Below are positions 8,057-14,924 of a stretch of 64,000 nucleotides of DNA, piece after piece. Positions within the stretch are counted from its first letter, which is position 1. Each line of letters begins with the position of its first letter. This stretch comes from Sandaracinobacter neustonicus. GTDB lineage: Bacteria > Pseudomonadota > Alphaproteobacteria > Sphingomonadales > Sphingomonadaceae. The stretch spans positions 62,001 through 126,000 of the forward strand of contig NZ_VFSU01000024.1 in the NCBI RefSeq assembly GCF_006385875.1. Direction: 5' to 3'. The notes under the pieces were generated by a model. It ran no database searches. It saw only the letters and a program-made list of their open reading frames with translations, and was not told the DNA's origin. The position numbers and the translations under genes were made by a program.

Positions 8057-9391
8057 ATGGAATTTCTTGCGCTTGTGATGGTGGGCGAAAGCCTTGGCGG
8101 CTCCGAACCGGCGGGGTTGGGGCAGGTGGGCGGCATCAGCCTGCTGGAGCGGCAGTGCCGTATGGCGCTGAAGGCGGGGGCGGCGCAGCTTCTGCTCGTC
8201 GCGCCCGCGCTTCCGGCCGATCTGGGTGCGCGCCTGTCGGACGATGCGCGGATCGTGCGCCTGCCGACAGAGGCCGCGCTGGTCGAGGCGCTGGAGGACG
8301 AAGAGCGCCCCGTGCTGATGCTGGCCCCCGGCCTGCTGGCGGATGAGAGGCTGATCCCGACGCTGCTGAAAGGGCAGGCACCGCTGCTGGCGGTGTTCGA
8401 AGCCCCCCCGCCGTCGGCTGCGCAGCGGCTGGATGCCAACAGTCATTGGGCGGGCGCGGCCCTGCTGCCCGCTGCGCTGGTGCAGGATGTGGCGGCCGGG
8501 CTGGGCGACTGGGAGCTTTCCGGCACGCTGATCCGGGCGGCTTGCGAATCGGGCGCGGCGCGCGTGGCGGTGGAATCGATCCCGGCCTATGTCTCCAACC
8601 GGCGGCGGGACGTGCCGCTGATCTGGGCCATGCCGGAAACAGAGGCGGAGCGCGCCGCGGGCACGGATGTGCTGCTGGCCTCTGCGCAGAAGGGCTGCCT
8701 CGACTGGCCTGCGCGCTTCATTCACCCGCCGGTGGAAAATGCGCTGGTGCGGCTGCTGCTGAACACGCCGGTCACACCCAACATGATCACCATTGCGACC
8801 GGCGTGCTGGGGCTGGGTGCGATCTGGCTGTTCGCCACCGGGCATCTGTGGTGGGCGCTGGCGATCGTGCTGCTGGTGGGGCCGCTGGACGGGGTGGATG
8901 GCAAGCTGGCGCGCACCCGCCACGAATATTCCAGATGGGGCGATCTGGAGCATGTGCTGGACAAGGTTCTGGAATATGGCTGGATTCTGGCGCTGGGCTT
9001 CTGGTTTTCGAAAACGCACGGGCTGGCGGCATGGCTGGCGGCGGGCGGGATCATCATCTTCGCGCTGGCAGAGGCGCTTTCCGGCGAATTCTTCCGCCGC
9101 TTCACCGGTCAGCAACTGGATGACTGGGGGCCGTTCGAGCGCCGGTTCCGCCTGATCGGCGGGCGACGCAACACCTTTTTCTGGACGCTGCTGCCCTTCG
9201 CTGCCTTCGGTCTGTGGTGGCAGGGTTTCCTGATGATATTGGGCTATGCCGTGCTGACATTCGCCATTTCCCACTGGCGGTTGCTGAAGGCGATCGGGGA
9301 TTATGGGCAACAGGTGAGCGACGAGGTGCGCGCGAATTTCGCCGGAACGTCCTATGATTTCTTGCCGAAGCAGCAGACGGGGGCTAGGTGA
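8057..9391 (+). CDS. Two-domain protein: nucleotidyltransferase-like N-domain plus CDP-alcohol phosphotransferase (DIPPS-like)
   Basis: A protein of 444 residues. Residues 1 to about 210 look like a degenerate nucleotidyltransferase fold that has lost the LxxGxGxR loop. Residues from about 220 onward are a multi-helix CDP-alcohol phosphotransferase domain opened by LLLNTPVTPNMITI. This order matches bifunctional inositol-1-phosphate cytidylyltransferase/di-myo-inositol-phosphate-phosphate synthases of thermophiles. The active-site signature is altered: DGVDGKLAR (D278-R286), then eight residues and GDLEHVLD (295-302), so the usual G-x3-D-x3-D reads G-x2-E-x3-D. A separate intact cytidylyltransferase is encoded at 10614, so this N-domain may be structural. 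ATG 8057 was chosen because upstream sequence belongs to the divergent gene. Confidence 0.85.
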   Translation: MEFLALVMVGESLGGSEPAGLGQVGGISLLERQCRMALKAGAAQLLLVAPALPADLGARLSDDARIVRLPTEAALVEALEDEERPVLMLAPGLLADERLIPTLLKGQAPLLAVFEAPPPSAAQRLDANSHWAGAALLPAALVQDVAAGLGDWELSGTLIRAACESGAARVAVESIPAYVSNRRRDVPLIWAMPETEAERAAGTDVLLASAQKGCLDWPARFIHPPVENALVRLLLNTPVTPNMITIATGVLGLGAIWLFATGHLWWALAIVLLVGPLDGVDGKLARTRHEYSRWGDLEHVLDKVLEYGWILALGFWFSKTHGLAAWLAAGGIIIFALAEALSGEFFRRFTGQQLDDWGPFERRFRLIGGRRNTFFWTLLPFAAFGLWWQGFLMILGYAVLTFAISHWRLLKAIGDYGQQVSDEVRANFAGTSYDFLPKQQTGAR

Positions 9392-9473
9392 GCCCCTTCA
9401 CATTGCAGATTGTTGACGCTTCGGCCCCTGGGGGGATGGTTCGAGCGCCTGAACAGAAGGACAGACAGGCCGA

Positions 9474-10583
9474 ATGACGCCGATCAATGTCGCGATCGCG
9501 GGAGTTGGAAATTGCGCCAGCTCGCTGGTGCAGGGCATTGCCCATTATTCCAACGGCGGCGCCAACGAGGCCATCGGGCTGAGCCACTGGGATCTGGGCG
9601 GCTGGCGCCCGAAAGACCTGCGCGTGGTCGCCGCCTTCGACGTGGACCGCCGCAAGGTGGGCCGCGACGTGGCCGAGGCGATCTTTGCCAAGCCCAACTC
9701 CACCGCTGTTTTCTGCGACCATGTCGCCCCCACCGGTGCCATCGTGCAGATGGGCGCAGTGCTGGACGGCGTGGCCCCGCACATGCTGGAGGCGGCGGAG
9801 GACCGCAGCTTCCGCTTGTCTGACGCGGCTGAACCCAGCCTTGCGGACGTGGTGGAAAGCCTGAAGCGGGCAGACGCGCATGTGCTGATGAACTACCTGC
9901 CGGTGGGCAGCCAGAAGGCGACGGAATTCTATGCCGAAGCCGCGCTGAAGGCGGGCGTGGCGTTCGTGAACAACATTCCCGTGTTCATCGCCAGCAACCC
10001 TGCGTGGGCGAAGCGTTTTGCAGACGCGGGTGTGCCGCTGATCGGGGACGATATCAAGGCGCAGCTGGGCGCGACCATCGTGCACCGCACGCTGACGGAG
10101 CTGTTCGCCCGGCGCGGCGTGCGGCTGAAGCGCACCTATCAGCTGAACACCGGCGGCAACACGGATTTCCTGAACATGCTCTCGCACGAGCGGCTGGAAT
10201 CGAAGAAGATTTCCAAGACGGAAGCGGTGCAGTCCGCCACCGACCGGCGGCTGGACGACGAGAATATCCATGTCGGCCCGTCTGACTATGTCGCATGGCA
10301 GAATGACAACAAGGTCTGCTTCCTGCGCATGGAGGGCGAGCTGTTCGGCGGCGTGCCGATGAACCTGGAGCTTCGTCTTTCGGTGGAGGACAGCCCCAAT
10401 TCGGCGGGCGTCGCCATCGATCTGGTGCGCTGCGCGGCGCTGGCGCGGTCGCGCGGGCAGGGCGGCATCATCGAAGCGCCGGCAGCAGCCTTCTGCAAAC
10501 ACCCCCCGGTTCAGATTGAGGACGGCGCGGCGCATGAAGCGCTGGAGGCGTTCATCGCCGGGGCGGCGGGAACCCGACACTAA
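9474..10583 (+). CDS. ino1: myo-Inositol-1-phosphate synthase (inositol-3-phosphate synthase)
   Basis: This enzyme converts glucose 6-phosphate to myo-inositol 1-phosphate with an internal NAD redox cycle, the only de novo route to inositol. The 369-residue protein has the NAD-binding motif IAGVGNCASSLVQG at its start. It also carries the family core IGDDIKAQLGATIVHRTL and NTGGNTDFLNM, plus KTEAVQSAT and the ICVGPSDY-like NIHVGPSDYVAW, as in actinobacterial and archaeal short forms. It sits between the two-domain CDP-alcohol enzyme and the cytidylyltransferase-like gene, so its product probably feeds CDP-inositol formation rather than free inositol alone. AAGGA lies upstream of ATG 9474. The family call is firm. 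Confidence 0.95.
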   Translation: MTPINVAIAGVGNCASSLVQGIAHYSNGGANEAIGLSHWDLGGWRPKDLRVVAAFDVDRRKVGRDVAEAIFAKPNSTAVFCDHVAPTGAIVQMGAVLDGVAPHMLEAAEDRSFRLSDAAEPSLADVVESLKRADAHVLMNYLPVGSQKATEFYAEAALKAGVAFVNNIPVFIASNPAWAKRFADAGVPLIGDDIKAQLGATIVHRTLTELFARRGVRLKRTYQLNTGGNTDFLNMLSHERLESKKISKTEAVQSATDRRLDDENIHVGPSDYVAWQNDNKVCFLRMEGELFGGVPMNLELRLSVEDSPNSAGVAIDLVRCAALARSRGQGGIIEAPAAAFCKHPPVQIEDGAAHEALEAFIAGAAGTRH

Positions 10584-10613
10584 GCCGTCACGCGAACAGG
10601 GCAGGGGATGGCG

Positions 10614-11321
10614 ATGAGCCATGATCATCCGGCCGGTCGTCATGCCGTCGTGCTTGCGGCGGGGGCAGGCTCGCGCATGTCTGACGTAGAGCCGGTGAAA
10701 CCGCTGGCCGAAGTGCAGGGCCAGCCGCTGCTGCTGCATGTGCTGGCGTCTCTGGCGGCGGCCGGGGCGACGGGGGCAAGTGTGGTGACGGGCCATCGCG
10801 CGGCGGAGATCGAGGCGGTGTTGCCGCGTTCACCCATTCCCGCCGAGGCCGTTCGCAACCCGGACTGGGCGTCTGCCCCGAACGGCGTCTCCGTGCTGGC
10901 CGCGGCAGACAGCATCCGGCCGGGCAGCTTCCTATGCATGTCGGACCATCTGATCGATCCGCTGCTGGCGACGCGGCTGGTGGCGGAGGCCCGCGCGCCG
11001 CTGTCTCTGGCGGTGGACCGGCGGCTGGGCCATCCGTGGGTGGATGAAGCCGATGTCACGCGGGTGCGCACGGCGGGCCGGGCGATTCGGGCCATCGGCA
11101 AGCGGCTTTGCGTGTATGACGCTTATGACACCGGCCTGTTCCTGATCGGGCCGGAGCTGGTGGAAGCGCTGCGGCAGCAGAAATCCCCCTCCCTGTCTGA
11201 CGGCGTGGCCGTTCTGGCGCGGCTGGGGCTTGCCGAGGCCATCGATATCGGCGACGCCCCATGGTTGGACGTGGACGACGCCCGGGCGCTGGAGCTGGCG
11301 CGCCGCAAATGGAGAATCTGA
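10614..11321 (+). CDS. NTP transferase, probable inositol-1-phosphate cytidylyltransferase
   Basis: A nucleotidyltransferase of about 235 residues with the donor-binding loop LAAGAGSRM (residues 14-22) and a metal-binding MSDH motif near residue 108. The stretch RVRTAGRAIRAIGKRLCVYDAYDTGLFLI resembles the corresponding part of archaeal inositol-1-phosphate cytidylyltransferases (IGK, then DTG-F). These make CDP-inositol from CTP and inositol 1-phosphate. The gene directly follows ino1 and overlaps the next gene as TGATG. ATG 10614 has GCAGGGG at a better distance than ATG 10608. Specificity for inositol phosphate and CTP is inferred from motif resemblance and neighbours; another sugar-phosphate is possible. 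Confidence 0.8.
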   Translation: MSHDHPAGRHAVVLAAGAGSRMSDVEPVKPLAEVQGQPLLLHVLASLAAAGATGASVVTGHRAAEIEAVLPRSPIPAEAVRNPDWASAPNGVSVLAAADSIRPGSFLCMSDHLIDPLLATRLVAEARAPLSLAVDRRLGHPWVDEADVTRVRTAGRAIRAIGKRLCVYDAYDTGLFLIGPELVEALRQQKSPSLSDGVAVLARLGLAEAIDIGDAPWLDVDDARALELARRKWRI

Positions 11322-12820
11322 TGCGTCGCTTGTTGGCCCTGATCTGCCTGTTGCTGGCTGCCCCGACGCTGGCCGCGCCGCTGGCCGCGCCCGGCGATGC
11401 ACGGTTGCGCACCGATGTGGAGCTGCTGCGTGCGCATGGCTATATCGTCGGCCCGGTGGACGCATGGCCGCTGCCATGGGCGCAGATCGATCGCGGGATC
11501 GAACGGGCGCGCAGCGATCCCGCTTTGCCGCCGCACCTGCTGCTGGCGGTGAACCGCGTGGCCGCGCTATCCGATCATTACAATCAGCGCACCACCTACG
11601 AAGTGCGCGCATCCGTCACCAACGATGCCGCGCTGGTGCGCACCTTCGATCGCGTTGCGCGCAATCAGGGTGATGTCAGCGTGTCCGCCGCGCATGATCG
11701 TGGCGCGCTCTATGTGCAATGGGGCGCGACATGGCAGAGCGACGGCACCGACCGGCAAGAGGCGACGCAGCATAAGAACGGCTTTTCCCCCGATCCGACG
11801 CAGGTGGTGCTGACGGTGGGGCAGAATTGGGCGATCTACGGTGGCTGGATGGACAATTGGTGGGGGGCAGGACAGGACGGCGCGATGCTGTTCTCTACCA
11901 GCGCGCGACCCTTCCCGCGTGTGGGCTTCCGGCGGCTGGAGCCGTTCAGCATCGACGCGCCGGTGCTGCGCTGGCTGGGGCCGACGACCTTCGACATGTT
12001 CGTGGGCGTGGCCAATGAGGAGCGGGATTGGGACAATCCGGCGATGATCGGCATGCGGCTGGCCTTCCAGCCGACGCCATGGTTCGAGATCGGTCTGGTG
12101 CGTGGGCTGCAATTGTGCGGAAGCGGGCGGCCTTGTGACGCGCGAACCATTGCCAAGGCGCTGATCGGCTTCGGCGATTTCGACAACACCGGCACACTGG
12201 ACGAGCCGGGCAACCAGCTGGCCGGGTTCGACATGAGCTATAAGCGGCCGATCGGCAAAACCGGGCAGATTCTAAAGCTGCACTTTTCCACCGTCGCCGA
12301 AGATGCCGACAATATCCTGATCGAGCAGTTTGGCCGCCAGATCGGCGCTGGCATTTCCGGCCCGGTGGGCGAGAAGGGCGCGCTGCTGGATGCGGGCTTT
12401 GAATATGTGGACAGTCAGGCTGCCAAGTTCTTGGGCCGGCTGATGGGCGGCAAGGCCTATCCCGGGTCGCTCTACAACAATTTCATCTATTATGACGGCT
12501 GGACCTATGGCCGCCGCCCGGTGGGCCATTCGCTGGACGGGGATGCGCGCGGCATGACGGTGCATTGGGCGCTGACAGACCCGAAGAACCGCCGCTGGAA
12601 CCTCTCTGCCCGGCACATCATCCTGAACCTGCACAGTTATGAAGCATATCGCATCTCGCGCAACCGCGAGGAAATCGTGCAGGTGGAAGGCGGGGTGAAC
12701 TGGCCGACGAAGCTGGGCGATGTGAAGGCGTCTGCCCGGCTGCAGAAGAACGGCCCGAACACGCCCGATTATGACCCGACATGGGTGCAGGGCGAGTTGA
12801 GCTGGACGACGCGTTTCTGA
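11321..12820 (+). CDS. Wzi-like capsule assembly outer-membrane protein
   Basis: A 499-residue protein with a clear signal peptide (MRRLLALICLLLAAPTLAAP). It resembles the Wzi capsule-assembly family: an N-terminal helical part (LRTDVELLRAHGYI) and then alternating amphipathic strands rich in Trp/Tyr/Gly up to a terminal aromatic residue (WTTRF). That arrangement fits an outer-membrane beta-barrel. In E. coli, Wzi is a lectin that holds group 1 capsule at the surface. Here the gene overlaps the cytidylyltransferase stop by one base, so it is probably translationally coupled to the inositol genes. This hints at an inositol-bearing surface polymer or lipid, which is inference. ATG 11321 is preferred over 11261 and 11309. 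Confidence 0.8.
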   Translation: MRRLLALICLLLAAPTLAAPLAAPGDARLRTDVELLRAHGYIVGPVDAWPLPWAQIDRGIERARSDPALPPHLLLAVNRVAALSDHYNQRTTYEVRASVTNDAALVRTFDRVARNQGDVSVSAAHDRGALYVQWGATWQSDGTDRQEATQHKNGFSPDPTQVVLTVGQNWAIYGGWMDNWWGAGQDGAMLFSTSARPFPRVGFRRLEPFSIDAPVLRWLGPTTFDMFVGVANEERDWDNPAMIGMRLAFQPTPWFEIGLVRGLQLCGSGRPCDARTIAKALIGFGDFDNTGTLDEPGNQLAGFDMSYKRPIGKTGQILKLHFSTVAEDADNILIEQFGRQIGAGISGPVGEKGALLDAGFEYVDSQAAKFLGRLMGGKAYPGSLYNNFIYYDGWTYGRRPVGHSLDGDARGMTVHWALTDPKNRRWNLSARHIILNLHSYEAYRISRNREEIVQVEGGVNWPTKLGDVKASARLQKNGPNTPDYDPTWVQGELSWTTRF

Positions 12821-12861
12821 ACAGGATTGCGGTGGCGCGGCCATCTGGCTACAGCCCGCGC

Positions 12862-13563
12862 ATGGGCGATGTTTCCCTTTCGTTCCCGCTTTTGCAGCTC
12901 GGCGACAGCCGCTTCCGGGCGCTGCCCTGCGGCGCGCTGTTCTGGGAAGAGGAGCAGATGCTGCTGGTGGCGGACCTACATCTGGAGAAGGGCTCTGCCT
13001 TCGCCGCGAAGGGCTGGCTGCTGCCCCCGCATGACAGCCAGGATACGTTGCAGCGGCTGCTGACGGCGGTGCGCCGCACGGGCGCGCGGCGGGTGGCCGC
13101 GCTGGGGGACAGTTTCCACGATCAACGCGGTGCGGGCCGTCTGCCGGGACCGGCGCGCGAGCTGCTGAGCCAACTGTTCGAAGCGGCGGACTGGCTGTGG
13201 ATCACCGGCAATCATGATGGGGACAGCGGGGCAGGGCTGGGCGGCACGGCGGAGGTGGAGTTGCAACTGCGCGGCATCTGGCTGCGGCATGAGGCGGAAC
13301 CGGGCTGCACCGCGCCGGAGATCAGCGGCCATTTCCACCCCAAGGTGCGGGTGCCGTTGCGCGGGGGGCGGCAGGTCGCGCGTCGTTGCATGGCGCGCGC
13401 CGGGGATCGGCTGGTGCTTCCGGCCTATGGGGCCTATGCGGGCGGCCTGTTCGTGGATGACCCGGCCTTTGTGCAGGCGCTGGGCCGCGCGCCCGATGCA
13501 CTGGTGGCGCTGGAGCAGGGCTTTGTGCAGGTGAATGCCGCGAAAGGGGAGATGGTTGAATGA
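12862..13563 (+). CDS. pdeM: Ligase-associated DNA damage response endonuclease PdeM (metallophosphoesterase)
   Basis: A calcineurin-like metallophosphoesterase of about 233 residues. The metal-binding series is complete: DLHLEKG (38-44), GDSFHD, GNHD and SGHFHPK. The WEEEQMLLVADLHLEKGSAFA stretch is characteristic of PdeM, which usually accompanies an ATP-dependent DNA ligase, a nuclease and an Lhr-like helicase in a proposed repair set. Those partners are not in this window, so the gene stands apart from its usual context. ATG 12862 places the fold at the N-terminus. It overlaps the next gene by four bases (ATGA at 13560). Confidence 0.85.
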   Translation: MGDVSLSFPLLQLGDSRFRALPCGALFWEEEQMLLVADLHLEKGSAFAAKGWLLPPHDSQDTLQRLLTAVRRTGARRVAALGDSFHDQRGAGRLPGPARELLSQLFEAADWLWITGNHDGDSGAGLGGTAEVELQLRGIWLRHEAEPGCTAPEISGHFHPKVRVPLRGGRQVARRCMARAGDRLVLPAYGAYAGGLFVDDPAFVQALGRAPDALVALEQGFVQVNAAKGEMVE

Positions 13564-14219
13564 GCTGGTTTCCGAAGCCTGAAGCGCGGATTTTCTGTGC
13601 AGCGGTGAATTACGCCGCCCACCGCGACGAGATGGGGCGCGGCGAAAGCGGCCCGAACCCCATGCTGTTCATGCGCACGCCTTTCTCTCTGGTGCGCGCG
13701 GGCGAGCCGCTGCTGCTGCCCCCGGAATCCGAGCGCTTCGATTATGAAGGCGAGCTGGCGCTGGTGATCGGCAAGCCCGGCCGGAGGATTTCGCGCGAAG
13801 CGGCGCTGTCGCATGTGGCGGGGTGGACGCCGTTTCTGGATGGCTCCATCCGGGACTGGCAGCGGCACACCGCCCAGTTCACGCCGGGGAAGAATTTCGA
13901 TTCGTCCGGCTCGATCGGGCCGGAGCTGATCCCGGCCGACGCGTTTGGCGATTACAAGTCGCACAGCCTCACCACCCGGCTGAACGGCGAGGTGCTGCAG
14001 CACACCGCCATTTCGCTGATGCTGTTCGATGCCGAAACGCTGATCCATTATATCTCCACCTTCACCGAGCTTCGCGAGGGCGACATCATCGCCACCGGCA
14101 CCTGCGGCGGAGTGGGCGAAAAGCGCGATCCGCAGCGCTGGATGCGGCCCGGCGATGTGGTGGAAGTGGAGGTTTCCGGTATCCCGGTGCTCCGCAACCC
14201 GGTGGTGGCGGAAGTCTGA
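13560..14219 (+). CDS. Fumarylacetoacetate hydrolase (FAH) family protein
   Basis: A 219-residue single-domain FAH-fold enzyme. The metal ligands appear in DYEGELALVIGK, and DGSIRDWQ, GKNFDSSGSIGP and TGTCGGVG plus the ending MRPGDVVEVEVSGIPVLRNPV are typical. Members include acylpyruvate hydrolases, oxaloacetate decarboxylases (FAHD1-like) and enzymes of aromatic meta-cleavage, so the substrate cannot be assigned. It overlaps pdeM by ATGA and is probably cotranscribed with it, though no functional link is evident. Confidence 0.88.
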   Translation: MSWFPKPEARIFCAAVNYAAHRDEMGRGESGPNPMLFMRTPFSLVRAGEPLLLPPESERFDYEGELALVIGKPGRRISREAALSHVAGWTPFLDGSIRDWQRHTAQFTPGKNFDSSGSIGPELIPADAFGDYKSHSLTTRLNGEVLQHTAISLMLFDAETLIHYISTFTELREGDIIATGTCGGVGEKRDPQRWMRPGDVVEVEVSGIPVLRNPVVAEV

Positions 14220-14259
14220 TTCATCTGCGATTCAGGCTGAGATGCGAGGGTCTGCGCTT

Positions 14260-14874
14260 ATGATGGTCCGCCTGTTCTCCGCCCTGCTGATCGCAGCAGC
14301 CCCCGCCGCAGCGCTCGCGCAGGCCGAAGCGCCTGCGCCTGTCCCTGCGCCGCCGCCCAGCGACGGCAGCTTCAAGGGCGATGCGCAGGCCGCCGCCTAT
14401 GAGATCGGCGAGATCACGGCCGCGGCAGACGGCGCGTTCGGCGAGGCCACCGAAGGGGTGGCGATGGTGGTCCAGAAGGTGTTCGCCGATCTGGGCAAGC
14501 CCACCGCCTATATCGTTGGCCGCGAAGGCAGCGGCGCCTTCATCGTCGGCCTGCGCTATGGCAGTGGCAAGCTGTTCTCCAAGATCGAGGGCGAGCGGCC
14601 GGTTTACTGGACCGGTCCGTCCGTCGGCCCGGATGTCGGCGGCGACGCCTCGCGCAGCTTTGTGCTGGTCTACAATCTGCACGACAGCGAGGAGCTGTAT
14701 CAGCGCTTCCCGGCGGTGGAGGGCAAGGCCTATCTGATCGGCGGCGTCTCCGCCAATTACCACCAGCGCGGCAATATCATCCTTGTGCCGATCCGGCTGG
14801 GCGCGGGCTGGCGGCTGGGCGCGAACGTCGGTTATCTGAAATACACCAAGGGCGGCAGCGTAATTCCCTTCTGA
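14260..14874 (+). CDS. EipA family (DUF1134) periplasmic protein
   Basis: A 204-residue exported protein with a signal peptide ending near AALAQA and a Pro/Ala-rich linker. It has a DUF1134 domain recognised by the stretch from AAYEIGEITAAADGAFG to GANVGYLKYTKGGSVIPF. In Brucella a DUF1134 protein, EipA, folds as a small beta-barrel in the periplasm and supports envelope integrity. ATG 14260 is preferred because GAGGG lies 9 bases upstream and the signal peptide begins there. The neighbouring lptD gene is also an envelope gene. Confidence 0.87.
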   Translation: MMVRLFSALLIAAAPAAALAQAEAPAPVPAPPPSDGSFKGDAQAAAYEIGEITAAADGAFGEATEGVAMVVQKVFADLGKPTAYIVGREGSGAFIVGLRYGSGKLFSKIEGERPVYWTGPSVGPDVGGDASRSFVLVYNLHDSEELYQRFPAVEGKAYLIGGVSANYHQRGNIILVPIRLGAGWRLGANVGYLKYTKGGSVIPF

Positions 14875-14924
14875 GCCGCATCCATGGCACTCGACGCGCC
14901 GCCTGAACGCCCTTAAAGCCGCCG

